This document shows, piece by piece, positions 42,485-51,317 of a stretch of 64,000 nucleotides of DNA. The notes below the pieces were generated by a model that worked only from the letters and a program-made list of their open reading frames with translations, did not search any database and had not been told where the DNA came from. Position 1 is the first letter of the stretch; every line of letters starts with the position of its first letter. The stretch is from JAGOVB01 sp964577365. Its GTDB lineage: Bacteria; Patescibacteriota; Minisyncoccia; Phycocordibacterales; PALSA-1337. The position numbers and the translations under genes are program-made. The stretch spans positions 9,563-73,562 of the forward strand of contig CAZNYP010000003.1 of assembly GCA_964577365.1 (NCBI GenBank), in the 5' to 3' direction.

Positions 42485-43178
42485 CCGTCTTTTTACCTTC
42501 TTCGTAAGCCTTTACGACACTAGAGAGGAAGTATTCGATACTCGTCTTTGAAGAGTCGTTCCCGATGATAGGGTGCTCGACTTCTTTCATATCACAGTCA
42601 GAACCAAGGAGAGCGATCACTGGGATACCCATATCCTGAGCTTCTTTTACTGCAATCTTTTCGCGCTTTGCATCGACTACAAACATAGCCTTTGGAAGCT
42701 CTTTCATAGAGACAATACCACCGAACATGATCTCGAGATTTGCGATCTCACGATCGATCAAAAGTCGCTCTTTCTTTGTGTATTTGATGAGTTCGCCTTT
42801 TTCCTTTTCTGACTGGAGTCGTTCGTATTTTTCGATTCGCTTTCGGATCTCTTTAAAGTTAGTAAGGGCACCTCCGATCCATCGTCCATCTACAAACGGC
42901 ATAGCGAGAGCGAGTCCAGCATTTGCTACTGCCTTTCGGGCCTCACTTTTGCCTCCGACGAATAGGATGGTCTTGTTGTCCTTTGCGAGAGTCTTTATGA
43001 ATTCGAGGGCTGATGCAAAGAGCTCTGAAGTCTTTTCGAGATCAAAGAGTTCTACCTTGTTTTTTGTACCAAAAATGTATTCTGAAACTGATGGGTGACG
43101 TCGTGAACGTGAGTAGGCAAAGTGCGCACCTGCCTTGAACATGTTGTCGATATGAATGTTTGCTTTTTTGTCTGTCAT
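42480..43178 (-). CDS. rpsB: 30S ribosomal protein uS2
   Basis: A 232-residue uS2 with MFKAGAHFAYSRSRRHPSVSEYIFGTKN, FVGGKSEARKAV, FVDGRWIGGALTNFKEIRKRI, KELPKAMFVVDAKREKIAVKEAQDMGIPVIALLGSDCD. The Met at 43178 is chosen over a longer frame because the family N-terminus begins there and a TATATT lies about 12 nt upstream. Paired with tsf as in most bacteria. Confidence 0.96.
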   Translation of the reverse strand: MTDKKANIHIDNMFKAGAHFAYSRSRRHPSVSEYIFGTKNKVELFDLEKTSELFASALEFIKTLAKDNKTILFVGGKSEARKAVANAGLALAMPFVDGRWIGGALTNFKEIRKRIEKYERLQSEKEKGELIKYTKKERLLIDREIANLEIMFGGIVSMKELPKAMFVVDAKREKIAVKEAQDMGIPVIALLGSDCDMKEVEHPIIGNDSSKTSIEYFLSSVVKAYEEGKKTV

Positions 43179-43229
43179 AGTTGTCTGGGAAATATACCAA
43201 AAATCCTTTAAAATTGCAACATTTCCCAC

Positions 43230-45986
43230 TTAGAACAAGAGATCCCACAGAGCTCTAAATACGTTTGCCCCTGCTGGTTTTTTAATGTATAGTCCCTTGA
43301 AGTTACTCTGACCATTCTCGTTGAATACATAGACGTAATACCATCCTGGCTGCCACGCACCTACTTTGAAGGTTAGTTTTGTCCCCCCGTCAGTCGCGTT
43401 TGCGTCTACCGACCACTGGTTGCCTTTTAGTGTATCTATATAGATCGAGTTTCCAGAGCTGGTGAAGTTGCTTCCCATAATGGTGATTGTATCTCCAGTT
43501 GAGGCCGAAGTACGACTAATCGAGCTGACTTCGGGAGTTACACCTCCAAAGCTCTCATAGAAGGTCTGACCATTTATGGTGGTAGGACTGAGTGGTGAGT
43601 TTGGTATGTCTTGCTTAGGAATTGCTGGAGTTTTTGGAGGGGTAACAACTGGCGGAGTAACTTCGCGAGCATTCACCATAAAGTTTCCATCACTAGAATC
43701 TGTCAACGCTCCCGCAGTGATAATTATCTTGTAAGTACCTGGAGTCTGAACCACAACGTTCGCGAGACCGTTTTTAAATGATGGTGTGGCAAGTGTATGG
43801 AGCACTGTTCCGTTTGTGTAGGCGAGACTGATTGCTACTTTGTCTATATTTTTTGCATTTGATGTCCAACGCACTGGAATATTTTCACCTGATTTGAAAC
43901 TTTCTCCACCGTTTGGAGTAGTGAGTGTCAAAGTTGGAGTAAGTGGTGTAGGAGTTGCGGGTGTTACATCGTTACTGATAGTAAAAGGTTTATCTGAAGT
44001 ATCCCAAGTTCTAATCGGTGTTTCTTTTATTGTTACACCAACAGTATTCTTTATTCCGCTCGCACTAGCTGGTATCTTCCAAGCAAATGTACCCGCAGAT
44101 GCCAAAGCCTCTCCGATAACAATTGAATTGACTCCATCAGGAACATGAGTAAGTGTAACTTTAGTTGCTGAATAAATACCTACTGCAGTCCAGTTTATAT
44201 TTATGACTTGGCCAGGTGCAAATGTCTCACCTCCATTAGGAGATGTAACTATAATTGATGTGCCTTGATCTGTAGTATCGGCAATAAAAGCAGATCTCAC
44301 ACTAAACATTCTACTCGATGCTGAATTCGTACCTGCAGCAACGCGAACCGTGTAACTTGCACTACGCATCACTGGGACCTTGAACTGTGCATAACCATTT
44401 TTAAACGGCGCGGTACCTAGTATAGCGACCTCTCTATTCGAGGTATCCATAATACTGACAGTTACAGTATCAATATTTTTTGCCTGGGAACTCCAACGAA
44501 CAGTAATATTATCACCTGAACTATAAACCTCTCCAGGAGTTGGGGCGGTAACAATCAGATCAATAACTGGGTTTGGTACGATAGTGATTTCCCTTTTAGC
44601 AAGTTCGTATTTTGCTATTCTCTTATTTTTATCAGCAAGATGCACAATAGGCACAATAACAACTGGTTCTTTGACCACAGCAGAGTCGTACCAGACACTC
44701 AAATTTAATTTGAAAGAGGTGCCTGAGTAGTCACGCCATACATCCCTATTACAATATTCTTGCCCTAGTTCATCTTCGATTGTGAGAGTTGGGGTCGATT
44801 TACAATCGATACGGAATCCCGCAGCACTAGTATTAAAAGCTGTTTTGAGATCAAACTGCAAAGTTCTATCTGTTCCCGATATGGTTTCTTTGTTTGCTAC
44901 AAATGATACATCAATTTTTTCGACATCCAACAATGGAGCTAATTTTGCTCGTGTGGCCACATCAGTCTTTCCAGTCTGAGCGATTCCTACCTTTGCTTGA
45001 AAAGCTTTGAGCGCAGCCTCTGTCTCACTTGTGAACCTGTCCACAATTACGGGAAGGCTCTGTGTGTAATCATATCGCTGTAAAAATCTATTGAGTGAGC
45101 CGATTTGTACGGAATCATTTGAATTTAAACCGAATTCAGAATCTATTCTTCTGAAAAACTTCATATCCTTGATTACAGTCTCACAGCCGACTTCCATTTG
45201 CCAGCCTCCATTTGGCCTAGAGAAAGAAAGGGGCTGACAAAAGTCTTTGAGGCCAGCAACCAGGGCAACCCTGTCAACAATAGAAGTATACCGATTGGTC
45301 ATTTCCTCCTTTGTGAAACTCCTAACAGCACTCGCAGGTATGGTGAATTCTAACGTACTAGCTCCATTTATAGCTTTATGAACAGTATACTTATCACTCA
45401 CGATGACATTAGAGTATCTGTCGTTTGAATAATTGTATATTCTGATGTAAACATTCCCCCCTTTGTACTGTGGGAGATTTTTGAGGCTAGGGTTGATATT
45501 TAGTTTAACTTTTATATCCTCATTAAGAGCGAGAGTATCACCAATAGACAGTACCTGACCGGTAGCAGATACTGACTCAGCACTTCCTGTGATCAACGGC
45601 TCTCCTTTCACTAATTTTACAAAAACTGTATCACACTTTTTCGCAGCATCACACACTTTTATATCACTTGTTCGTTTTGGATACTCGTCATTCACCATCG
45701 TACCGACGTTTATGTTGTAAGGGACAAAGATGGTACACGATGAACCAGAACAATTGAATGTTTTTGTCCAGTGCGTAAAATGGTCATTCCGCAAGAAACT
45801 CTTGAGCGTCACAACCGCAGTAACATTTCCACTACCACCATTAAAGTTAACTGTATTATTTTCCCCAACTTTTAGTGTTACAACTCCATCACTTATTATT
45901 TTGAGACCGCTTGTTTGTGCAAAACTAAATGTCGGCACCAATAAGACTAATAAGGTGAGTAAAGTGGGAAATAAATATTTATTCAT
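43230..45986 (-). CDS. Large secreted multi-domain cell-surface protein
   Basis: A 918-residue exported protein with a signal peptide (1-24). In order: beta-rich N-terminal domains, a peptidoglycan-binding-like helical domain (about 290-360: LNRFLQRYDYTQSLPVIVDRF, FQAKVGIAQTGKTDVATRAKL), three Kre9/KNH-like Ig repeats with the phrase SPNGGETFAPGQVININW (about 475-770), and a C-terminal IPT/TIG domain (GDTITIMGSNFTSSGNSIYI). There is no C-terminal membrane anchor. It may bind the wall through the central domain. TATAAT (45998-45993 minus) lies 6 nt before the ATG. Confidence 0.8.
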   Translation of the reverse strand: MNKYLFPTLLTLLVLLVPTFSFAQTSGLKIISDGVVTLKVGENNTVNFNGGSGNVTAVVTLKSFLRNDHFTHWTKTFNCSGSSCTIFVPYNINVGTMVNDEYPKRTSDIKVCDAAKKCDTVFVKLVKGEPLITGSAESVSATGQVLSIGDTLALNEDIKVKLNINPSLKNLPQYKGGNVYIRIYNYSNDRYSNVIVSDKYTVHKAINGASTLEFTIPASAVRSFTKEEMTNRYTSIVDRVALVAGLKDFCQPLSFSRPNGGWQMEVGCETVIKDMKFFRRIDSEFGLNSNDSVQIGSLNRFLQRYDYTQSLPVIVDRFTSETEAALKAFQAKVGIAQTGKTDVATRAKLAPLLDVEKIDVSFVANKETISGTDRTLQFDLKTAFNTSAAGFRIDCKSTPTLTIEDELGQEYCNRDVWRDYSGTSFKLNLSVWYDSAVVKEPVVIVPIVHLADKNKRIAKYELAKREITIVPNPVIDLIVTAPTPGEVYSSGDNITVRWSSQAKNIDTVTVSIMDTSNREVAILGTAPFKNGYAQFKVPVMRSASYTVRVAAGTNSASSRMFSVRSAFIADTTDQGTSIIVTSPNGGETFAPGQVININWTAVGIYSATKVTLTHVPDGVNSIVIGEALASAGTFAWKIPASASGIKNTVGVTIKETPIRTWDTSDKPFTISNDVTPATPTPLTPTLTLTTPNGGESFKSGENIPVRWTSNAKNIDKVAISLAYTNGTVLHTLATPSFKNGLANVVVQTPGTYKIIITAGALTDSSDGNFMVNAREVTPPVVTPPKTPAIPKQDIPNSPLSPTTINGQTFYESFGGVTPEVSSISRTSASTGDTITIMGSNFTSSGNSIYIDTLKGNQWSVDANATDGGTKLTFKVGAWQPGWYYVYVFNENGQSNFKGLYIKKPAGANVFRALWDLLF

Positions 45987-46028
45987 AAATAAATTATAGC
46001 ACTGTCAAGTTCCCTGGGGAATTTTGAC

Positions 46029-46037
46029 TGTGGATAA
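46029..46037 (-). promoter_or_regulatory. Perfect DnaA-box sequence
   Basis: TGTGGATAA on the plus strand is the exact complement of the DnaA box TTATCCACA. It lies in the 52-bp space between prfA and the surface-protein start. A single box, so more likely a chance or titration/regulatory site than an origin. Confidence 0.4.
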
Positions 46038-46038
46038 C

Positions 46039-46956
46039 TTATACTTTGGGAGTATTCAAAGCCTCGAGCATTTTATCAAGTCTGCCAGCCATGATACCTT
46101 CGATTCCGTGCCATGATTCATTGATACGGTGATCGGTCACTCGGTCCTGTGGAAAGTTATAGGTACGGATCTTTTCTGAACGATCAGCGGTGCCGATCTG
46201 GTCCTTGCGGTTCGCGCTGAACTTTTTTGCCTCCTCTTCTTCCTTTAGAGCCTGGAGCTTTGCAACGAGGATACTCATCGCAGTCTCGCGGTTCTTTGCC
46301 TGAGAGCGCTCAGCGGTAGCGCGAACAAATATACCAGTCGGCTTGTGGATGAGTCGGACAGCAGTCTCCACCTTGTTGACGTTTTGCCCACCTTTTCCAC
46401 CAGCACGAGAAAATTCCATCTCTATATCAGTTGGAGGGATTTCGATCTTTGTTTTCTTTCGGATCGGAAGGATCGCGACAGATGCGGTCGAGGTATGGAT
46501 GCGTCCCATTTTTTCTGTAGCAGGAACTCGTTGTACACGGTGCACCCCTGTCTCATAGCGGAGCTTTTCATACACTCCGAGACCCTTTATCTCGACGGTG
46601 AGGTCGTCCATCGGTCGCACTCCCCATCCCTGTGACTCTGCATAGCGGCTATACATCTCGACGAGCTCGGTTGCAAATATGTTTGCCTCATCTCCCCCGG
46701 CTCCGGCACGTGCTTCGAGGATGACTTCATTTGGAAGCTCTTCTTCTTTGTTTTCAGCGTCGATGATATCCTGCATCTGCTTTTCGAGACCTTTCTTTTG
46801 TTCTTCGATGGCTTTCATATCGGCCTCGGCCATTTCTTTCATGCTGGGATCAGCCATCAACGTCAAAATCTCCTTTTCTTGTACAAGGAGTTTTTGATAC
46901 ATTTCAACGAGGAATTGAGTTTTGTGGTTTTCCTTGAAAGGAGTGAGGTCAAACAT
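46039..46956 (-). CDS. prfA: Peptide chain release factor 1
   Basis: A 305-residue class I release factor. The codon-recognition tripeptide PAT in RVQRVPATEKMGRIHTS identifies RF1 (reads UAA/UAG), and SRAGGKGGQNVNKVETAVRLIH holds the catalytic GGQ. The N-terminal domain is about 50 residues shorter than in E. coli. It starts 3 bp after rpmE2 on the same strand. Confidence 0.95.
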   Translation of the reverse strand: MFDLTPFKENHKTQFLVEMYQKLLVQEKEILTLMADPSMKEMAEADMKAIEEQKKGLEKQMQDIIDAENKEEELPNEVILEARAGAGGDEANIFATELVEMYSRYAESQGWGVRPMDDLTVEIKGLGVYEKLRYETGVHRVQRVPATEKMGRIHTSTASVAILPIRKKTKIEIPPTDIEMEFSRAGGKGGQNVNKVETAVRLIHKPTGIFVRATAERSQAKNRETAMSILVAKLQALKEEEEAKKFSANRKDQIGTADRSEKIRTYNFPQDRVTDHRINESWHGIEGIMAGRLDKMLEALNTPKV

Positions 46957-46959
46957 TAT

Positions 46960-47226
46960 TTACGCCTTTTTCTTGGCGGTTTGTTTGCTCTGGCGTGTCT
47001 TGAACTTTTCTACACGTCCTGCAGCGTCCATAACCTTTTCATCACCTGTATAGAATGGGTGTGAAGCAGAGGTGATTTCTACGTGAAATACTGGGTATTC
47101 TTTTCCATCAGAGTATTTTGCAGTTTCCTTTGTCTTTACTGTTGAAGATACGAGAAATTGAGCTCCATTTGAATTGTCATGGAAGATAACTGGGCGGTGA
47201 TCCTGTGGATGAATGTCTTTTTTCAT
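46960..47226 (-). CDS. rpmE2: 50S ribosomal protein bL31, type B
   Basis: An 88-residue protein with KKDIHPQDHRPVIFHDNSNGAQFLVSSTV and the type B signature YPVFHVEITSASHPFYTGDEKVMDAAGRVEKF. It lacks the zinc-binding cysteines of type A bL31. Basic C-terminal tail. In one run with prfA downstream. Confidence 0.95.
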   Translation of the reverse strand: MKKDIHPQDHRPVIFHDNSNGAQFLVSSTVKTKETAKYSDGKEYPVFHVEITSASHPFYTGDEKVMDAAGRVEKFKTRQSKQTAKKKA

Positions 47227-47256
47227 ACGAGAGACTATACCAGAAAAGCGGTATTT

Positions 47257-48597
47257 TTACAATCCCTGGAGAGGGTTTATCATGGTCTGTTGGATATTTA
47301 TGGCCTTGCCCATCACCTGAGCACCATAGGTACAGGTGTTGCCTCCAGAACCGTAATACTTACATGCAGCCTTTATTTCACCGCTATATACCCCGCCTGA
47401 ACCACCGAGGTCTGAGAGGTAAAATGCTGAGGCGGCAAAGGCGTGTTCTGGATTCCATGGATCAGGGTGTTTTACAGAAAATGCTTTTGAGATACGGTCA
47501 CGCATGAGGACCCAAGTCGAAGGGATGAATTGGGCTGGACCCATCGCGCCTCCGAACCCTCGACCTATGTAATATTTTGTACTACCGATCGGACATGACA
47601 CTGGAGTCTGACGCCAATCCCTACCTAACAACCGTGTGATCTCGAGGAATGGAACCGTGTCTCGTGGAGCCTTCATGACTTGTTCAAAAGGAGTACCTGT
47701 ATTTTTACCCACCCCATTTCCAGTAACAGTATCAGTGAGGAGACATGAACCTACGTTTTGACCGAGGTTGCTCTCTTGCATAATGATCGCAAGGAGAAAA
47801 GCCGGACGTATACCAGTCACTTTTTGCGCCTCTTCTGCAAACTTGAGTGCGGTACCAAACGGGATAGCGGCAGTGTCTCGGAGAGCAAAGAGCGCAGCAC
47901 GAATCGTCGCGGCTTTTGCTCGCTTGTCGGCGAGGATTTGCTCGTATGCCTTTTCAGTATTTCGACTATAGCCGAGGAGAACCTGTTTTTCTTTTTCGAG
48001 AGTTTCTACCTCACGTTTTGCCACTTCGATCGCAGCGCGAGCATCTACCTCACCGTCTTTTTTCTTTCCGAGACTGACCTTTTCCGCCTGAGTCTGACCC
48101 TTTGTATCACGAATATCCTCAAAGGTATCTTTGAGTGATGTCTGGACCGAGTCAAAGGCATCTAAATCTGCATAAAATGAACTGATCGATCCCTGAGCGA
48201 GAAATATTTCGGGGAGACTGTACGAATCGAGCTGGTATGTCTTTTGATAGATCTGGGCGAGAGATTCTTTTCCACGCTCTATGCGTTCCTCGAGTGTAGC
48301 GATCTTTTTATCCTTATTACCAATATCCTTGGTGAGCTGTTCGATGACGATGTTCTTGGCCTGAATATTGAGCCTTGCAGCTTTTATCTTTGTCGTCAAA
48401 ATCAAAATATCACGCTCGATCGAAGCGGTCTGTCCCTGTGCTCCACGCAAGATGACTTCGGTTTCAGCCTGTTCTTTTTCTACTTGAGCGAGTTCCTTGC
48501 GCAGTCGCGCTTCTCGTTCTGAGACTGACTCGGCAGCATGCGCCGTAGTCGCAACAGACAATATTAAAAATAGCGCAACCAGGATGTTTCGAAACAT
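47257..48597 (-). CDS. Secreted lytic transglycosylase with long coiled coil
   Basis: A 446-residue exported protein. It has a signal peptide (1-21), then a coiled coil of about 220 residues (22-240) like EnvC/PcsB-type hydrolase regulators, and a C-terminal SLT/MltB-like domain: FLLAIIMQESNLGQNVGSC with catalytic Glu275, GGAMGPAQFIPSTW, and ASAFYLSDLGGSGG. It cleaves glycan strands of peptidoglycan; the coiled coil may control access to the septum. Three or four cysteines in the catalytic part could form disulfides. Confidence 0.88.
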   Translation of the reverse strand: MFRNILVALFLILSVATTAHAAESVSEREARLRKELAQVEKEQAETEVILRGAQGQTASIERDILILTTKIKAARLNIQAKNIVIEQLTKDIGNKDKKIATLEERIERGKESLAQIYQKTYQLDSYSLPEIFLAQGSISSFYADLDAFDSVQTSLKDTFEDIRDTKGQTQAEKVSLGKKKDGEVDARAAIEVAKREVETLEKEKQVLLGYSRNTEKAYEQILADKRAKAATIRAALFALRDTAAIPFGTALKFAEEAQKVTGIRPAFLLAIIMQESNLGQNVGSCLLTDTVTGNGVGKNTGTPFEQVMKAPRDTVPFLEITRLLGRDWRQTPVSCPIGSTKYYIGRGFGGAMGPAQFIPSTWVLMRDRISKAFSVKHPDPWNPEHAFAASAFYLSDLGGSGGVYSGEIKAACKYYGSGGNTCTYGAQVMGKAINIQQTMINPLQGL

Positions 48598-48619
48598 CGA
48601 ATAATTATAACACGAGAGA

Positions 48620-49252
48620 TTATTTTGATGCAGCTACTTCGCCCTCTTCACCTTCCTTTGGTTCCTTGCCCTTCTTTTCTACTTCGATAGCTGACATGTC
48701 GATAGTGGTACTTTCTTCGACTACTTCTTCTCGTGCAACATCAATAGAAGCAACTACTTCGTCTGCGAGGTCGAGGAGGGTAACTCCAGCTGGGAGGACG
48801 AGGTCTTTTGCGTGGATAGTACTATCGAGTGCAGAGAGGAGTGAGAGATCTACCTTGAGCTCACGTGGGAGATCCTTTGGAAGCGCCTCGATCTTTACCT
48901 CATGCATAACCTTTACGAGAATACCACCTAGGTCTTTTACTGCACCTGAAATACCTTCGTATACGAGTGGTACATCGATCTGAAGCTTCTTGCCCTTTTC
49001 GATTACGTAAAAGTCAGCATGGCGAGGAGTGCCGGTCACTGGGTGGAGGTCGATGTCGTGGATGAGCGCTTCGTGTTCGTCACCGAGACCCTTTAGTGTG
49101 ATGATCGCTGATTCACCTGCTTTCTTCCACACTTTTAGAAATTCAGCCAAAGAAATGGTAACAGAAGTTGATGCTTGTTTTGGACCGTAAAAGACAGCAG
49201 GAATTGTGCCTGTTTTGTCTTTTGTTCGTGTCTCTACGTTTAGCGTATACAT
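48620..49252 (-). CDS. rplY: 50S ribosomal protein bL25 (CTC form)
   Basis: A 210-residue two-domain bL25/CTC protein. The N-terminal 5S-rRNA-binding domain (GTIPAVFYGPKQASTSVTISLAEFLKVWKKAGESAIITLKG) and the C-terminal TL5-like beta domain (HVDFY equivalent HADFYVIEKGKKLQIDVPLVYEG) are complete. The C-terminus is an acidic/Lys tail. The N-terminus is slightly short. Confidence 0.93.
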   Translation of the reverse strand: MYTLNVETRTKDKTGTIPAVFYGPKQASTSVTISLAEFLKVWKKAGESAIITLKGLGDEHEALIHDIDLHPVTGTPRHADFYVIEKGKKLQIDVPLVYEGISGAVKDLGGILVKVMHEVKIEALPKDLPRELKVDLSLLSALDSTIHAKDLVLPAGVTLLDLADEVVASIDVAREEVVEESTTIDMSAIEVEKKGKEPKEGEEGEVAASK

Positions 49253-49290
49253 GTCGAAGTAGTATATCTATTTTTGAAAAAAATGCAAGG

Positions 49291-49494
49291 CTAGAGGAGG
49301 TATTTGAAGATTACGAAGGCCGTAATACAGATAAATATGGTCGCCATGAGACCCAGGAGCTGTCCTGCTTCTTTGTCGTCTTTTGCCCATCCTTTATCGA
49401 GAAAAAACTTTACAAAGCCTTTTGGTTTGTTTATTTCATCGATCTGGGCGTATAGCTGATCTCTCTGATTGTCATCAAATTCTACATTAGACAT
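49291..49494 (-). CDS. Small membrane protein, hypothetical
   Basis: A 67-residue protein: a charged N-terminal half (DDNQRDQLYAQIDEINKPKGF) and a C-terminal membrane helix (LLGLMATIFICITAFVIFKYLL). Not recognised. ATG 49494 is chosen because TATAAT ends 6 nt upstream; a longer frame would run into the dehydrogenase gene. Confidence 0.65.
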   Translation of the reverse strand: MSNVEFDDNQRDQLYAQIDEINKPKGFVKFFLDKGWAKDDKEAGQLLGLMATIFICITAFVIFKYLL

Positions 49495-49506
49495 GGGTCT
49501 ATTATA
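49495..49506 (-). promoter_or_regulatory. -10 box containing the dehydrogenase stop codon
   Basis: Minus-strand TATAAT (49506-49501) overlaps the upstream stop TAA (49504-49502), then AGACCC and the ATG. Confidence 0.55.
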
Positions 49507-50437
49507 TAACAGGATTCTTAGGTACACCACTTTCGAGAACCGCGATGATATTTTCTGCAGCCATGACTGCCATCTCTCGTCGAGACTCATCAGTCGCCGA
49601 AGCGATATGAGGAGTCATGACTACATTTGAAAGATCCTTGAGTCCTTCTGCGAGAGTAGGCTCTGATTCAAACACATCGAGTCCGGCGCCGCGAATCGTC
49701 TTGTTTTTGAGGGCCTCGACCAATGCCTTTTCATCGATCACAGGTCCACGTGAGGTATTTACGAGAATAGCATCCTTTTTCATCATACTGAGACGTTCTG
49801 CATTGATCAGATGCTGTGTCGTCGGGAGTAGTGGTACGTGAATAGAAACTATATCAGAGACTTTGAGTACTTCATCAACCGTAGGATAAAAAGTAGCCCC
49901 TAGATCTTTTTCGAGTTGTTCGTTTCGCTTTACATCGTAGTAGGCAATATTCATTTCAAAGCCAAATTTGCCTCGATGTGCAACGTCAGCACCGATGCGT
50001 CCGCTGCCGATGATGCCGAGAGTCTTTCCTTTGAGCCCAACACCATGCATGAGCATAGCGTCCCAGCCTTTGTACCGGCCTTCACGTACATAGCGATCAC
50101 CCTCGGCGATGTTGCACGACAGAGACAGGATGAGTGCCCAGGTGTGCTCGGAAACATGATCCGCACCACCTCCTGGAGTATTTGTGAGATGAATCCCTCT
50201 CTTTTTTGCTTCTTCTACATCAAAGTTGTTATACCCGATCGCATAGTTTGAAAAGACTTTTACGGTCGGGGCCTTGTCGAACACATCCTTGTTTATTATA
50301 TCCGTTAAAAACGTGAGCACTGCATCATAGGGCTTTGAAGTGACCGTATCGAGACTGGCGATATCGACTTCGTATCCTTTGTCTTTGAGCATGGTGACTC
50401 CAACATCTGGAATCTCGTGGGTGATGAGTACTTTCAT
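49502..50437 (-). CDS. D-isomer-specific 2-hydroxyacid dehydrogenase
   Basis: A 311-residue NAD(P)-dependent dehydrogenase of the glyoxylate/hydroxypyruvate reductase type. The Rossmann motif GIIGSGRIGADVAHRG, the catalytic Arg in VNTSRGPVIDEKALV, the Glu in GLDVFESEP and the His in VMTPHIASAT are all present. The substrate cannot be set by sequence. Its ATG overlaps the aldolase stop by 1 nt (TAATG), so both are coupled; the pair may serve fermentative carbon metabolism. Confidence 0.9.
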   Translation of the reverse strand: MKVLITHEIPDVGVTMLKDKGYEVDIASLDTVTSKPYDAVLTFLTDIINKDVFDKAPTVKVFSNYAIGYNNFDVEEAKKRGIHLTNTPGGGADHVSEHTWALILSLSCNIAEGDRYVREGRYKGWDAMLMHGVGLKGKTLGIIGSGRIGADVAHRGKFGFEMNIAYYDVKRNEQLEKDLGATFYPTVDEVLKVSDIVSIHVPLLPTTQHLINAERLSMMKKDAILVNTSRGPVIDEKALVEALKNKTIRGAGLDVFESEPTLAEGLKDLSNVVMTPHIASATDESRREMAVMAAENIIAVLESGVPKNPVI

Positions 50438-51303
50438 TATATTTTATTAAAGATTTTGAGTTTTTCTAAAACCACTGCCTGCATAGCATCGCGGGCAGGT
50501 TTTAGATATTTGTATGGAGAGATTTCGTCTGGCTTTTCAGCGAGTGATTTTTTTAGGCCTTCCTTATATGCGACACGGAGTTCGGTATTTACATGAACGA
50601 TCGCTACTCCAGCATCGATTGCGGCTACAATGTCCTCCTTCGAATTCCCTGATGCACCGTGGAGGACGAGTGGTACTCCGGTAGCTGCTGATACCGCTGC
50701 AACAGTTTTGATACTGAGGGCTGGGTCTGCGCCACCCTTTAGCATGCCGTGGATGTTTCCAACGGCTGGAGCAAGCATGTTGACCCCTGTGAGCTCGAGG
50801 AACTTTTTTGCATCTTCTGGTTTGGTCAAAAACTCTTCAGAGATTTTTACCCCTTCTGGGATACCTTCGAGCACCTTTGATGATTTGCCGATAAAACCGA
50901 GTTCTGCCTCGAGGAGCATGCCCGGATTTTTTTCCTGCATATAGGCACGACACTTTTTGGTTTCCTCTACATTTTGATCAAATGGGAGCTCGGTGCCATC
51001 GAAAATAGCGGCATCATAGCCTGCATCCACCACCTCTTTTACCTTTTCAAATGAATAGGTGTGATCTGCGTTTAGAAAAACAGGCTGACCACTGTACTCT
51101 CGATATGTTTTGACGAGTACAGCGAGCTCTTTTACGCCGATGAATTCTCGTTCACCCTCGGATGCTCCGATGATGACTGGCACGTTGAGCTCTTTTGCAG
51201 CACCGACCACCGCCCAAAACCCTTCGATGTTTGAAATATTAAAATGTCCGACTGCAACTTTTCGATTTCTAGCGTCCTGTATATAATCCCATAATGTTTT
51301 CAT
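50437..51303 (-). CDS. fba: Class II fructose-bisphosphate aldolase
   Basis: A 288-residue zinc aldolase that cleaves fructose 1,6-bisphosphate into two trioses. Motifs: VAVGHFNISN, LNADHTYSFEKVKEVVDAGYDAAIFDGT (zinc His and catalytic Asp), EAELGFIGK, AVGNIHGMLKG and LVLHGASGNS. It is divergent from a pfkB-family kinase across 14 bp, a natural glycolytic pairing. Confidence 0.94.
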   Translation of the reverse strand: MKTLWDYIQDARNRKVAVGHFNISNIEGFWAVVGAAKELNVPVIIGASEGEREFIGVKELAVLVKTYREYSGQPVFLNADHTYSFEKVKEVVDAGYDAAIFDGTELPFDQNVEETKKCRAYMQEKNPGMLLEAELGFIGKSSKVLEGIPEGVKISEEFLTKPEDAKKFLELTGVNMLAPAVGNIHGMLKGGADPALSIKTVAAVSAATGVPLVLHGASGNSKEDIVAAIDAGVAIVHVNTELRVAYKEGLKKSLAEKPDEISPYKYLKPARDAMQAVVLEKLKIFNKI

Positions 51304-51317
51304 GCTAGAATTATACC
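51304..51317. promoter_or_regulatory. Divergent fba/pfkB promoter in 14 bp
   Basis: Plus strand TAGAAT (51306-51311) is 6 nt from the kinase ATG; minus strand TATAAT (51315-51310) is 6 nt from the fba ATG. The two boxes overlap by 2 bp and fill the whole intergenic space, so both mRNAs should be leaderless. Confidence 0.6.
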
